The notes under the pieces: model-generated
What the model was told of the DNA's origin: nothing
Database searches by the model: none
Seen by the model: only the letters and a program-made list of their open reading frames with translations
Translations under genes and position numbers: made by a program
Source: Fusarium oxysporum f. sp. lycopersici 4287
Lineage: Eukaryota > Ascomycota > Sordariomycetes > Hypocreales > Nectriaceae
Direction: 5' to 3'
Length of the DNA stretch: 64,000 nt
NCBI RefSeq assembly: GCF_000149955.1
Contig: NC_030996.1
Coordinates: 142,039-206,038 of the forward strand
In this document: piece by piece, positions 44,162 to 57,600 of the stretch
Numbering within the stretch: position 1 is the first letter of the stretch
Layout: each line of letters starts with the position of its first letter

Positions 44162-46220
44162 ATGGCGCCGTCCTCATTAACAGAGCCAGACGCAGCGGCA
44201 GAGTCCTCCACTCGCGACCGCTTCTACTCCATCCTCCGAAAACCAGCATCGAACCTTGCCCTCCGAATCTCAGACCTTGATCGATACCGCCTCAACATGT
44301 GGGAAGTCAGTTGGGCTGCTCCCAAGGAGTCGCGAAAGGAACACCGTGAGAACAAAGCGACCACCAGCAAATCTGCGACAAAGGCGCGATCGATCTTTAG
44401 TCGCGGGTCCAACTCTTCGAGCGAGGCGCCGTCGTTAGGGAGCTTTTATAATAAACGAAAGAATGCGGAGAGGGGGGATGACTCTGTGTCGTCAACGTCT
44501 TCGAAAGCGAGCGCTGGAGCGGGGAATTATGAACTAGAGGCAGATGAGGCTTCGACGTTTTCGACGGGGAGTGAGCAGACGACGATTAATATGGCGAGGG
44601 TTGTTGATCTCAGCGCAAGGCGAAATGTGCAGATTCTGGAGCGCTCTCAAGGTTCGCGACAACGTGCAGTGGTTGTTTCGTCTCATGCTAATGTTTTGGT
44701 AGAGGCATACGTTGAGGATAATACGCTTCTTGATCCGCCTTCACCAACGCTCACATCGTCGACTGCGCCGTGGGATACAGAAACCCTTGAGCGTGTCATC
44801 ATCCGGCCTTGGCCTCTCATTCAAACTTTGAGCGATGATTCTTTTGTTGCGCGAAGTACAGAAGCGACAACATCTCCACGTACATCCTCCGACACGCCAT
44901 ATCTCATCAATTGCGGTGTTACTATAATGGCGACACCCAGTATCAAGTCTAAGCATCGCGCTCGTTCACCAAGTACTCAGTCAGTCTCAATCTTCATTCA
45001 TAACGTCAGTCCGCTTACCTCATTTAGATCTCAACCTCAACGTCCGCAGAGCAGTCGATCACCAACTAAAGCCAAGACTCCACGACGCATGCCATCATCC
45101 ACAGCTTCACTACGAGTCGAAAGCAGCGATAGTTGGCGCCCTCCCAGTGAGTGGGCATGCACACCCACAGAGCCGTCATTCCAATTCCCAGACGAACCTG
45201 TCCCTGAGCCAGAAGCTACCATCCCCCAGGAACTCAACGCGATGCAGTTGGGTGTCAAGCAACTTGCCAAAGAGGACAATATGGTGAGACTTGTGCGTCT
45301 CGCTGAGTCGCAGGGCTCCAATAATCCACCAAGTTTATGTCAGGATCTGGAGGTTGAGAAGATGCAGTGGATGCTCTCCGCTATGTTCAACATGGACGGA
45401 CCAGAGTATTCTGAGATTAATGATGATCATCTCGATGATGAGTCGACGGATCCGCCGAAGAGGATCCTTGCTCTTTATGAAACGCCCGGTAAGTAATCTC
45501 ACTCACGTACTCATCTCACTCAATTAACATCTCCCAGCTGTGACTTCGTTTCTCGCTGCCGTGAATCACAGCAAACAAGTCTACCATCTCTCAGCAGCAC
45601 CATTATCACCCGCCTCCTTCCCAAACATCCATCCTGTTCTCACACCAGTTAGATCACCTTCCGCATTCCCCGTCGCTCCATCTACCATTGAAGCCGTTCA
45701 CTCACTACGTCTTCCTCTCGCTATGCCATCACAAGACATCCCCGCTCTTTTACGAAACATTCATAGATGTCTTGAGCCGGGTGGCTCACTACAACTCACC
45801 ATCATTGATCCACTTCCCGTCACTAGCACTCTCGGGCCTCTCTTACGGGCCTGGATCGAAGATCATCTTCTCTTCAATCTGGAAGCTAGCTTTCGTTGCA
45901 CAAACCCAAGCAAGTTACTCCCTCTCTGGCTGAATGGTGCCTCACTGCGTGTTGACCCCGATTGTATCGAGACGACACCCTTCTTCGCCATTCCTCTTGA
46001 CAATACTCAGCTTCAGTATGTGAGAGAAGGCCACATATCTGAAGAAGGGTTGAGACAAGAACTTCGTAATCTTGTGGGCCGTATGCTCTGGATGGAAGTG
46101 TGGAGAGAATACATCGTCGCTGAACGTTGGTGGTGGGAAGATCCTGAGATTCTTCAAGAGTGCATCCAGCATCAGACGACATGGGAATGGAAGCTGATTG
46201 AGGCAGTCAAGGAAACCTAA
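44162..46220 (+). CDS. SAM-methyltransferase-like protein with long disordered N-terminus
   Basis: Two exons, 44162-45488 and 45538-46220, with an intron of 49 nt; 669 residues. The start at 44162 has a strong CACCATGG context; further in-frame ATGs lie at 44150 and 44063. The first 400 residues are Ser/Thr/Pro-rich and probably disordered. The C-terminal 250 residues contain EAVHSLRLPLAMPS and IPALLRNIHRCLEPGGSLQL, which resembles the strand after motif II of class I methyltransferases (LEPGG). A glycine-rich motif I is not evident, so SAM binding is uncertain. Related fungal proteins are uncharacterised. The upstream 1.7 kb holds no gene I can support. Confidence 0.65.
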
Positions 46221-46374
46221 TAATTTTCTTTGTCTTGGTTGTTTATAGTTATTTTGGGAAATTTTAGATAGCATTATACCCTTGGAGTCCTAATGATGAT
46301 TATAATTGATGGAATTAAGATCATTGCCTGCGATGCTCCTGCTTTGGATTTTCCCAGTACGTTGATTGAACTGC

Positions 46375-46812
46375 TTAAGACCTGGCGCTGCCCAGGTCTC
46401 TATGCTCCTCCAGACCATCCGTCTGCCTCAAAGTCTCCACCAGTCTCTCAATCCTTCCACTCTCGTCAACGGTAGCGAAGAGAAAGACCTCATACTTAGA
46501 TGGAGGTTTGTTGGAGAATTCTGCAGTGACAAAATGACGCTCGGCGAGCTGGTTACCTTCGCGAAGGAAGTGCGTCACTTGGACTTTGATAGCTGTTGTA
46601 ACCTGTCGCAGATGTTGAATGTGCTCAACAAATTCGGGAAATTTGATACATTTTCCATCCACAATTGATGTATAGTCTTGAGTGAAGCGTCCTTCTAGGT
46701 CCGCTTGGGTTGTTTCTGGTTCGCCGATGAAAATACTCTCAAAGCCTTTTTCGTACTTGTCGGGTGAAGATGTCCAGTCAACGTGAGATGGCTTAGATTT
46801 CATTTTGTGCAA
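46375..46812 (-). CDS. SnoaL-like (NTF2-fold) protein
   Basis: Single-exon protein of 145 residues (Met4 is an alternative start). The pattern FTQDYTSIVDGKCIKFPEF, EHIQHLRQ, then paired strands ending in VFLFATVDESGRIERLVE, is typical of SnoaL-like/NTF2-fold proteins. This fold includes polyketide cyclases, isomerases and many orphan fungal proteins; no catalytic residue set can be assigned. It converges with the methyltransferase-like gene, with 154 bp between their 3' ends. Confidence 0.65.
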   Translation of the reverse strand: MHKMKSKPSHVDWTSSPDKYEKGFESIFIGEPETTQADLEGRFTQDYTSIVDGKCIKFPEFVEHIQHLRQVTTAIKVQVTHFLREGNQLAERHFVTAEFSNKPPSKYEVFLFATVDESGRIERLVETLRQTDGLEEHRDLGSARS

Positions 46813-47745
46813 TTCAAAAAGCTATTCATCAATAAATGATGCCTACCGCGATGTGGTAAAGATGTGATTGGGAATAGCATAAATCGCTGCAGACTAAGTT
46901 AATGTCTTTTATGTGTAGACATCACCGCGGACTCATCTCCGAGCCCCGCGGGCCTCCAGCGTCATCGTACAGATCCCAGAAAACTATCAATTGGAGACTC
47001 GGACGAGAAGTTGAAGAGCTCAGCATACTATCAATGAGCAATGAGAGTCTGTATTCTTCCTATTTAATCGTAAAAACTGCGCAAACGGCGAATGCTGGTG
47101 GTGTTGTCGCGTCCACTTGTCACTTGCTGAGGTTGGTGATGCTACCCGGTAGCGCATCACTCTATTTATTGAACAGAATACGCATATGTTCATCAACAAA
47201 GCCATTTGCCTCCTCAGTATGACGGGGGAAAAAAACAATCTTCTCATTTGGACATTTTCTTCCTGAAAAGTGTTTTGTTTCCGTTTAATTTTCCCATTTG
47301 ATAAATATTGGAAGCACTAGAGTCTGGAGGGTTTGACGAATGGAAAGCGAGACTTCAAGCCGAGGTAGTGAAATTAGGGCCAGGAGACTACGGCTTAGTG
47401 CAGGTGTACATGAAAGTAATAATTTCATCCAAGAGATTCGATCTCAATGTTCCAAACATCTTGACTTGGTATCATGAGACGAAACTCAGGCGACACGTGA
47501 CCTACCACGGATCGCCCCTTAACGTCATAGCAACCCCAACCAGGGTCTTTAGATGTTTTTATTTCGCTTAGTCAGAGGATGCATCTTTTGTCCATTGCCC
47601 CGGATCATCTCGGACCGATGCACTACGCCCCGCATGCCTCTGAAATTTTAAAGGGAATCACTTCTCATACAGTCATTCTGCATCATTTTCCAAAATATGG
47701 GACCCCTTTTCGGCCCATATTTCGAACCAGAATCTTTTATAAAAC

Positions 47746-50392
47746 ATGTCCAACTCTCAAGGAGTATCTGCAAGTCCCAACAGGGGCACGCCGAAACCAT
47801 CAGCATCTGGAGCGTCCCTTCGCAAAGCAGTCAGTCACCCTGAAATCACCAGGCTATGCGCATGTTGCTGACATATGCATGCCTAGTGCGAGCAATGTCG
47901 CTCCCGCAAGGTAAGATATTTCCACCAAATCATTTACCGATCACTTGGACATTCATTCTGACACATCTCTCCAAGATCCGATGTGACGGAAATTGCCCAT
48001 GTACACAGTGTCTCCAGATAAACATTGCTTGCAATAAAGCAGGCAGGCAACCCAGAGCAAAGGCTCAAATCCCTGCAACAGTGTCTGCTAGATAGTTCGT
48101 ATCTCCTCAAGCCCCTCGCCATCTTAAATTTGACACATCCATTGTCTGTCTGACGAGGTGTGGATATAATTTCTAACTAGGGCACTTCAGCAAAGAAAAA
48201 ATCGACCTCATAGATCATCGGCTCGACGACATCACTCGGCTCCTGCACGATATCAACATCAGTATCCCCGCCTTGAATACTCAACCAATCCAATCGACAT
48301 CTAGCTACGGCAACCAAGCTAATAATACAGCTCAATCTTTACCATCTGCAGATTTTAATAGGGCTACTAAGTCGACTGTAAATAACACAGACCCGGAGAT
48401 CGAGCACTCGCTAGCCGTCCACTATGACTTCGCCAATGACTTCTTTCACAAGAAGTCCGGCATCAATCGACTGACAGACTCTAACCATGATGTCAAAGAG
48501 GCATTAGAATCGCTTCATTGTGTCATTAAAGCAATGAAACTTGGTCTGTGGAAGCACCAGGCATCATTTCCAGTGGCAAAGCAAGTCACTCGACCATCCT
48601 TACCGAAGTGCGAGTTACCGCCAATTGAAGAGGTAGTAGAGCTTATACGTACCGCAAAAGGTGAGCTGGCAAGCTACCATTATTTTACTTGTCCATTGTG
48701 CTCGATATTAACGTCTCAGACCACCACTCTTTAAACCCTCTCAACACAGTGACATGGGTTAGCGATTTTTTCCCCCTCGAGTCTTTCTCGTACATGTGCT
48801 TGAGGGTCTACTTTTCTGAAGATGCCTCAGAATGTGACCGCATCATTGCCAACTATGGTCTGCTCGAGCTATTTACCGCACGATCACAACTTGAGACAGA
48901 GGACCAAGGTCAAAGTCAACAATATGCTCTCATGTGCCGTGCTAATCTTGAGTCGGCTCTGGCTGACTTGCCGCTTTATCTCCCGGCAACTGCAGAAATG
49001 GCCGTTGCTTTACTATTAGGGGTAGGTTTTTGGTTGGCATGGAATACAGTCTAGTATGGGCTGACATTTACTGCAGGCAATCCATACTATGCAAATTTCG
49101 AAGCCGCTTTTGGCCTTTAGCCTATCTTCCAAGGCATTAGAGCTATGTCAAACGCTTGGCTACCACCAACTTTCCCCTTCGCAAGATGGTACAGTCTCTG
49201 ATGACATGAAAACAAAACAGTTGTTATTTTGGATGACATACCTTATGGAAAAGAGTCTATCGCTACGTGTAGGTCGCTCTTCGGCTACCCAGGACTGGGA
49301 CATCACCACGCCCATGCTTTCCTTACATGAGGGCCCTTCGTCTCTGGACGCATCAGTCGCACTGTGGATCGATACTGCTCGATGCCAAGGCAATATCTAT
49401 AAGCAGCTATACAGCCCTGAAGCCCTGGCTCAGCCCCCTGATGTCCGACAATCTCGAGTCGAGGTCCTTTCGACCGAGCTCTATCGGCTCGATAAAAAGT
49501 CTCAAGAAATAAGTGTATAGGCCTCAGTGAGCAGAAAAAAGAAACTTTGCGAATCTGACTTCGACTTTTAGGACCATCACCTGCAGCATGCGAGAGACAA
49601 GTTCGGCCAAAGCATGATCGAATATCTCACACTTTCTGACGACGTGATGCGCGCCTCGCTTCTCACTCTTGTATATCGGGCTAGCCCACCCCCTAAGGAA
49701 CCCCCGTCAGCACTCACTCGACCCTGCGTTGAAGCGGCGAGGATGACGATGCAACGGCATCATGAGTTCCTCGTAACTTTCAAGGATATAAATCCACTCT
49801 ATCTATCAACATATGTTCACTGGTGCGCACTATCACCCTCAGCCATTGCAAACAATGCACAACACAACCATGATTTGTTAATCTCAAACTTATCTACAGG
49901 ACTCTAAACTTTTCTCCCTTTATTCCTTTCATTGTTCTAGTTTGCCACGTCATAGAACATTGCGATAAAGGAGATCTTGAGCGACTACACGACTATATCA
50001 CGTCCATGGAATCCAATTCGGTCCTTGTGGAGGCTGCAGGAAGGATGCATCCTCTGTTCAAAGCACTTTACGAAGTTGCTTTACGTTATGTTGAATGCTC
50101 CCCGTCATCACATGACCCAACCTATGCAGAGCGAAACCCGATGCTGGACCATCTAACGAGCTTGAGCTTCCCATTCTCGGGTCAGGTCAATCCATCTGAG
50201 TGGAATCTTGGGATCAGCTCACAGTCTGTGCAGGCTGGTGGCAGTAGTGGGATGCTTGCGCAGGAGCCAGAAAGCATGTATTCAGAGGTTTGGTCATCCA
50301 ATACTGACGCATTGGAGCAATGGCTAGGAGAAAGTCAACATATCATAGATATGTTCGAGGAGTCTCACCCCACGTTTCCAGGGCCATCTTAG
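47746..50392 (+). CDS. Zn2Cys6 fungal transcription factor, copy 1
   Basis: Eight exons: 47746-47829, 47887-47910, 47976-48094, 48191-48660, 48750-49021, 49077-49514, 49572-49822 and 49900-50392; together they encode 716 residues in frame. The zinc cluster is split over exons 2 and 3: CEQCRSRK then IRCDGNCPCTQCLQINIAC, with spacing C2C6C5C2C6C. A linker and coiled coil follow (KEKIDLIDHRLDDITRLL). The fungal-specific transcription factor middle homology region then appears (LCQTLGYHQL, FWMTYLMEKSLSLRVGRSS). Exon 2 is only 24 nt. Without the 57-nt first intron (GTCAGT donor, CTGAC branch) two in-frame stops appear, so automatic models may miss the N-terminus. It is convergent with a paralogue at 50711-53321 that shares its exon structure. 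Targets are unknown. Confidence 0.85.
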
Positions 50393-50710
50393 TACTGTAA
50401 ATGTGGGTACTGCAATCTTGATTGTCAATTATGATGGAACGGTTCACGAATTTATTATACACGACAACTCAGGATCTTGAAATCGGACGCTTGACCCAAC
50501 CAACCATATCATTGATTGCAGAGTGCTACCTCTTCTCGCTGTGCCTCGTAGTGACATAACACCTTTATCGTCGCTGTTCTGTTTGCTGGGGTACAGGCTG
50601 TTGCTAAAAGCTCAGACTCATATCCAAGGAGGAACAAAATTTATAACATCTTCAACGTTCACCGTTCGTGCAGCAGAACTTCTATATAAATCAAAGAGAA
50701 ACCTCAAGCC

Positions 50711-53321
50711 CTAAAAGTTACCTTCCAACGCTTGAAGTACCTGCTGGTTGTATTCAAACCAATGCCCTAACTGGCTGCCGTAGTCGATGTTTTGCAATCC
50801 TTGATAATCCATTTGAGTTGCCTGTGAAGTTCCCAAAGCTGCAGTCTGCTCCGGTATGTTGTAATCTCGGCTTTCATTAATATCCTGCTGCATCTGCGCG
50901 TCATGGCTTGGTACAGACATGCCGACTTGCGAAAACAGAAGATTGAACGGAGTGTCCAATGGAAACCCCATCGTTTGCGCCATATCAGATCGAGAGCCGA
51001 GGTATTTGCTCGCAACGTCGTACATGACCATAAGCAGCCGCAATTGCTTCTTGTAAGTCGTTGGTAAGATACTCTGTATAGTCTTCAAAGGCTCTATGAC
51101 GCTTAATAACTCAGCCAGTCGAGTAGAGTCGCGAGTTTCGATCGTATTGCAGAACATAACCACGAACGGTACAAACGGCCATCCAATAATAGCCCTAAAG
51201 CATGGTTAGAATGTTTCTCATGCTGAACTGCGCAAACCATTACCATTGAGTGTATATATCAAGAGAGAAGGGTGAAACCCCTTCAAGTTGGGCCAAGCAA
51301 GCCCGTTGTTGTTCGAGGCACTTCCTGGCGGTTGCGAGACACTCTTCTGAGAAGGCTGTGTTAGAAGCTTCAGTAGGCTGGATGCTGCGATATATCAAAG
51401 TGAGGCACGACAGGTGGGAGACTAGGTCGGCACTTCGCTGAACATCTACCACGGAATTTCCCAGTTTCTGGCCCATGGTCTCGAGGAATTGATCCTGGTA
51501 AGAGTCAGCATCCACATAAAACTAACATTTTAGTTGTCTGCTATCTGAGTCCTTCCTCATCTCTTTGGGACGTCTCGTTGACTTACTTCCACTGGATCCG
51601 TTGAGTGAAAAAGGGTTTCCAGTTCATTTGCCAGGCTTCGAGCTCGCGCTTCTCGTACGTCTTGTAGTTCCAGTAAAGCCTTGGCTGAGTATATATCATG
51701 ATATACCTTACCGTGCATCATTGAAATCTTAATCCACTTTGGTATGATACGACAAAGCCTATTCCCGCTGATCATCTCGATACAATCTAATCGTGCTGAC
51801 ACATTCCTGTCGTCAATGACAAACGGTCGGTTAAGCCGCAGGGACAGTATCTTATCAAGCATGTAAATGAACCAAAATAACCTTGCCCTAGATGAGCGAG
51901 CGTCTTGTGATCCAGGACTGAATGATAGATCAGTGTGAAGCCCTAATTTGAAGCACATTTGAGCGGCAGCGGCAATGTGATTCCAAGCGAGAGACATTTT
52001 GCATTCGTTTAAATAATAACAAGCCTAGATGCAGTTAGCTAGATTGAGACAATTAGTTCATAGACTCCTCTTACCGTCATAAGTAGAGCTCTGGTGGTAT
52101 GGATGTTACAAGGCAAGTTGAAGGGAAGATTTGCCAGCATTGTATCAAGATTAGTACGGCACAGTGAAAGAGCAGCAAAGAGTTCCTCTTTCAACGCTAG
52201 GTCTGTTTCAACATGGCCGTAGTGTATGAAGATGTCATATAGCCCGCAATGCAAAATGACTAAATCTGTGAGGGAGGCCTTTTCGGAATAGCCATTCAAG
52301 AAGTAATCAATGAAATGGCTGACGTCATTGAACTCAAGCAAGCACGATAGATCCAGGGAAGGAATGTCTAAGAGCATGTTAGCGATTTGACGTGTTTGTT
52401 GGTCCGTTCCTCACTGACCCTTCACCTTCTGGATAGCCAACATTCCCAACCATATGGGAGGCAGACGTAGATCGTCCCGACTGACGCCAATGCGCGAGAA
52501 GACAGGTTGAGGATTTACAGTTTGGTCATCGGGTCTTCCCACAATCCTTTTCAAGGCATCCAAGCTTGATTTTACCTCTGCAGGAACCTTGGTGAGGTGA
52601 TTCTCGATAGTGAACTGCAGATAATTGGTGGCAAAGGTAGCTTGTGCTGCCAAGTGGTCATCGTCTTCTAAGCCAGATTCAGAAGAGGTTTGACTAACTT
52701 GACAGTCTTCTATCAGCAAAGAACCTTGAGTCGAGTCTATTACTTTGTCGACCGTGTCGGTACAGGGAGACGCATTGTGCAACGGAAGGGAGAAAGTATT
52801 ATCTGGAGACTGTGAAACGGAAACTGAGGACAAGGGGGTATTTCCGATCGTCAGATTGATACGGTCTATCTTGTCTAAGATTTCATCAATCTTCCTGTGA
52901 CTGAAGTATGAATAGTTAGAAGCCCATCATGGTTGTCAAGACTTGGCCAAGCTTACAATTGTTCGGTGGTAGCAGGGTTACGCTTGCGCTTCGGGCGAGC
53001 TGTGATAGTCGTAGGGTATGTGCATTGAATGCTTCGGTCTGAGCATTGATGGCAAGGCTTGACGCGATCACAACGAATCTAATCATGGTCGCGAAAAGAA
53101 GTATCAGTGTTACGACACGTAATGACTAGGGTGGGGCTCTCCATACCTTTCGTTGTCGACACTGGTTACACTGAGGGCGCGTCACGTCTTAGCCAGAGAT
53201 TACTGGTGGTTTGGGCCAGGGGCTGTAATCTTACAGAACGCTTTTCCACCGTATACTTCTGGTCTTGAGCTGGAGATGGCTCAGAGCAAGCGTTAGAGCC
53301 AAACGTGCTAGTGAGGTCCAT
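50711..53321 (-). CDS. Zn2Cys6 fungal transcription factor, copy 2
   Basis: Eight exons: 53321-53235, 53170-53147, 53078-52957, 52894-52419, 52367-52075, 52024-51587, 51494-51244 and 51194-50711; they sum to 724 residues in frame. The zinc cluster is CNQCRQRK (24-nt exon) plus IRCDRVKPCHQCSDRSIQC, followed by a basic linker RPKRKRN and a coiled coil (KIDEILDKIDRI). The middle homology region has LFWFIYMLDKILSLRLNRPF. Exons 2, 6 and 7 are the same length as in copy 1 (24, 438 and 251 nt) and all intron phases agree, so the two arose by duplication in inverted orientation. The start codon faces that of the PDR transporter across 1.28 kb, so it is a candidate regulator of that gene. Confidence 0.85.
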
Positions 53322-54604
53322 GGGCGCGAGAGAAATTATTCGATATTTGCTTTGGGGATGTTGGTAAATTGTTTAGGAGATGACAACACCAATTGTTGAC
53401 TTGGTCAACACACACTGATCAAGTTTGTATAAAGCTAGACTACCAACGCTCATTATTGACCAGAAAACTCAGATTATCAGTCTCATATGTCGCATCGCCT
53501 GAGCTGATGGGACAGAAAGGCTCCCAAGTGCCGGATTCCGCGGAGTTACAGGGTGGAGAGCCAAGAATGCCGCAAGAACTTATGGGAAATTGATGAAGGC
53601 TTGACACCAAACCCATCAAACGGGGCGATCCTTAGTGGCTTATGCCAAGAACATATCCACAATCACTTAGACGCCAGCACATTTTTTAGTCGTAACCGTA
53701 ATCGTTAAGCATAATTTCACCGTCAGCCAGTGACGTAGTCATATCGCGCTCCGTCCTCCTACAGGGCGTAAAGTCGGAAAAAAAAAAAAAAAAACCTATG
53801 AAGCAAAATATTAGGCTTACAAAAGGCCGTATAAATTTAGATTACCGCAAACCTGTCTAACTTATTGCATAAATTGAGCACAGTTGTATTTAGTGAGGGA
53901 AATTGTTTTTTTAGCTGCTAGGTGACAAACCTTCCAAGTGAAAGTACAGTGCATGCGTGACATCGATCATGATCTAGTGATGAAGAATCGTTGGACAGCT
54001 CAGAGTGTTCGTTAACTACAACTTCGTTATTGAAAGTGAGAGTGGCAGGAATGTTTTGCAAGCAAGTAACTGGTGGCGACTTGCTCCTTGGTGTAGGGTA
54101 AAGAAGCCGTGAGCTGACCACATGTTTCAAGACACCCACTCATTCGTTCTCTTGCCCGCAAGGTGACTTGGGAGGTTATGGAAGTAAAATGCACGCGCTC
54201 CGTGCCGAAGCTGGTAAAAAGTCTGACGGACTGGTTATCAACTCGGCATGGAGCGCGTGCACTGAGCGTCCGTCGTATAACACATGCCGGCGCCGGAATC
54301 CGTTGCCTCCGAAATTCCGGACGGTAACAATTCTGAGACAAGCACAATTTGAACGCAAGGGGGAGGGGCAGCACCAGAGCAGGTTTCCGAGTTATGATAA
54401 AATATATACCTCCATCACTGCAATGCAAATAGCAATCATACGAGCTCCAAATATCACACGTCTCCTTTCATTATATTTTACTGTCTTTGTAATAATATTT
54501 TCCTTGGCTCTCTAGCTTATCACTTCCACACCTTAGCCGCGGCGTATTATTCGTTGTTTGCCAATCTTCGCTGGAGCTCAGTTCATTCCTTTTTGCTGGG
54601 AACC
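53322..54604. promoter_or_regulatory. Divergent intergenic region between transcription factor copy 2 and PDR transporter
   Basis: This 1.28-kb stretch has no convincing gene. It holds an 18-nt A run at about 53779-53796, AT-rich sequence at 53690-53900, and CCG/CGG triplets near 54288-54310 (GCCGGCGCCGGAATCCG) of the kind bound by Zn2Cys6 dimers. TATA-like sequences (AAATATATACC, about 54400) lie some 200 bp before the transporter ATG. Assignment as shared control region is an inference. Confidence 0.35.
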
Positions 54605-57600
54605 ATGGTCGCTCAGCCGCCAGATATTGAGATGGAACTCAATCAGCGTTCCAACACTCCAGCAAATGAGTCTAACTCGTCCACCGTTGGTTCCGAGCAC
54701 GACAATGACAACAGGAGACGATCCGTCATGGATGATCAAATGTCCCACCTGGTTAGGCGGTACACTTCGCAATCCCATTCTCCGAGTATCTTGGTCCCGA
54801 GCAAGCCAGACGGACCCCTTGATCCCAATAGCGAAAAGTTCGACGCAAGAAAATGGGCCAGGGCATACTACAATCTGCGAAGCGATCTGAGTGGTGATGC
54901 TCCCCCTCGAACCAGCAGCATCGCATTCCGCGGCTTGAGCGTTCACGGTTATGGCACGCCCACCGACTTCCAGAAAACCATCGGAAATGTGTTTCTCGAG
55001 GGTATCACCATGTTCAAGCGACTGCTAGGACAGAAGCAACAACGCATCGACATCCTTCACAACCTGGAAGGAGTTGTGCAGCCGGGAGAGATGCTAGCCG
55101 TCCTAGGTCCGCCAGGTTCAGGCTGCTCTACACTGCTGAAGCTCATCGCCGGTGATACCCATGGTCTTCATGTCAGCCAACAGGCGAACATCAACTACCA
55201 GGGCATCACCCCCAAGGAGATGAAGACTGCTTTCAGGGGGGAAGCTATCTACACGGCCGAGATTGATGCTCATTTTCCCCACATGACCGTTGGGGATACC
55301 CTCTACTTCGCCGCCCGAGCCCGCTGCCCGAGGACTATTCCTTCCAATACGACTCGCCGCGAGTATGCTGAGCACCTTCGAGATGTCACAATGACTATGT
55401 TCGGAATCCAGCACACAAAGGACACAAGAGTTGGTGATGATTTCATCCGAGGAGTTAGTGGTGGCGAAAGAAAGCGAGTCACTATCGCAGAAGCTGCCCT
55501 TAGTCATTCACCTCTTCAGTGTTGGGACAATAGCACACGAGGACTTGATAGTGCTAATGCGTTAGAATTTTGCCGCACGCTGCGAATTCAAGCCGACATC
55601 TTGGACAGCACAGCTTGCGTCTCGCTTTATCAAGCCTCGCAGGATGCATACAACGTAAGTTGAGACCCCCCTCCGACGTACAACTATCTTGTAATCAGGA
55701 GTCTAACAGTTTGCATCTAGGTCTTTGACAAGGTCATCGTCTTGTATGATGGCCGTCAGATCTTCTTTGGTAGAACTGATCAAGCCAAAACATACTTTGA
55801 GAACCTCGGATTCATTTGCCCTGAGCAACAGACAACTGCAGACTTCCTTACCTCGATGACAAGCCACCAGGAGCGTATCATTCGCCCAGGCTGGGAAGGA
55901 AAGACTCCTCGAAGTGCTGACGAGTTTGCGGCAGCTTGGAAGGACAGCGAAGCCCGCCGTCTCTTGAACAATGAGATCGATCAGTATATGGAAACCTACC
56001 AGTTTCACGGCGAGCATTACGAGAAATTCCTGACTTCGCGACGTCAAGATCAAGCCTCTTCTCAACGGAACCACTCGCCTTTCACGATCTCATACACGGA
56101 TCAGACGATGTTGACGCTCTGGCGCAGCTGGCTCTTGCTCAAAGGCGATCCTAGCACATCCATCACCATGCTTGTCACAAACGTCTGTAACGCTCTCATC
56201 ATCGGCAGCATTTTCTACAACCTACCTTCTGATTCCAACAGTATATCTCGCAGAGGTGTCCTCCTTTTCTTCCTTGTTCTCACCAACGCCTTCGCAAGCA
56301 TTCTGGAGATTATGACCCTGTATGCTAAACGCAAGATTGTGGAAAAACACGCTCGGTATGCTCTATACCACCCTAGCGCTGAGAGTCTGTCCGCCATGAT
56401 ATGCGATTTGCCATATAAGATCGTCAATTGCCTCCTGAGTAATATTACGCTGTATTTCATGACGAATCTGCGACGCGAGCCGGGCCCCTTTTTCTTCTTT
56501 CTCCTCAACATGTTCTTCATCACTCTGACCATGTCGATGATGTTTCGGCTACTCGGATCCCTTACAAAGACGATTGCACAATCTCTTGCGCCTGCTTCTG
56601 TTATCCTTCTGGTCATCATGCTGTACACCGGTTTCGCTATCAAGGTGCAAAACATGCAGGTTTGGCTTGCTTGGCTGAGGTGGCTTAATCCTGCTCACTA
56701 TGCGTTTGAGTCGATGATGGTGAATGAATTCGTGGGCCGCACATTCGATTGTGTTATGTTCGTTCCATCAGGCACTGGATACGAAGGCGTTGGCTCGGAA
56801 CAGCGCGTCTGTTCTGTTGCAGGTGCAGAACCTGGTGCCGATATTGTTTCTGGAACGGCATACCTGAAAACTTCATACGGCTATATCAACGCGCACAAAT
56901 GGAGGAACTTTGGCATCATGATCGTATTCATGATTTTCTTCATGGCTCTTCATCTCATCGCCACCGAGTTAATTGCCTCAGAGAGATCGAAAGGCGAGGT
57001 GTTGGTGTTCACCCGGAAGGCCATGCGCCAGGGTAAGACGCCATCTAAACAAGACGTCGAGTCCCAGGCCCCGAAGGAAAGCACGCCCATCTCAAAGGAG
57101 AACGGCAGTCCGGCATCTTTCCAGTCCCAGAAGTCAGTCTTTCACTGGTCAAACGTGTGCTATACCGTGAAAGTGAAGGACGAAGATCGACGCATCCTCG
57201 ATAATGTTGATGGGTGGGTGAAGCCCGGAACATTGACTGCTCTTATGGTATGTAATAACGTCTTTATTATATGAAGATTTCTGACAAGAAACAGGGTGTA
57301 TCTGGCGCTGGCAAGACGACACTCCTTGATGTGCTAGCAAGCAGGGTCACGATGGGTGTTATCTCAGGTTCCATGCTTATCGACGGGCACCCCCGTGACC
57401 TTTCTTTCCAGCGCAAAACCGGCTATGTGACACAACAAGACTTGCATCTTCATACCTCTACAGTCCGAGAAGCATTAACGTTTAGTGCTCTACTCCGCCA
57501 GCCTGATACTTATAGTGCCGAGGATAAGGTTGAGTACGTCGATACCGTCATTGACCTCCTTGATATGCAAGAATACTCAGATGCTATCATTGGTGTCCCT

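Noticed and set aside
47308..47571. 87-codon plus-strand frame upstream of transcription factor copy 1
   Set aside because: Begins without a convincing context and shows no recognisable domain; probably promoter sequence.
47746..47975. In-frame TGA and TAG just before the zinc cluster of transcription factor copy 1, suggesting a pseudogene
   Set aside because: A 57-nt intron (47830-47886) with GTCAGT donor, CTGAC branch and TAG acceptor removes both stops in phase, and copy 2 has an intron at the same place.
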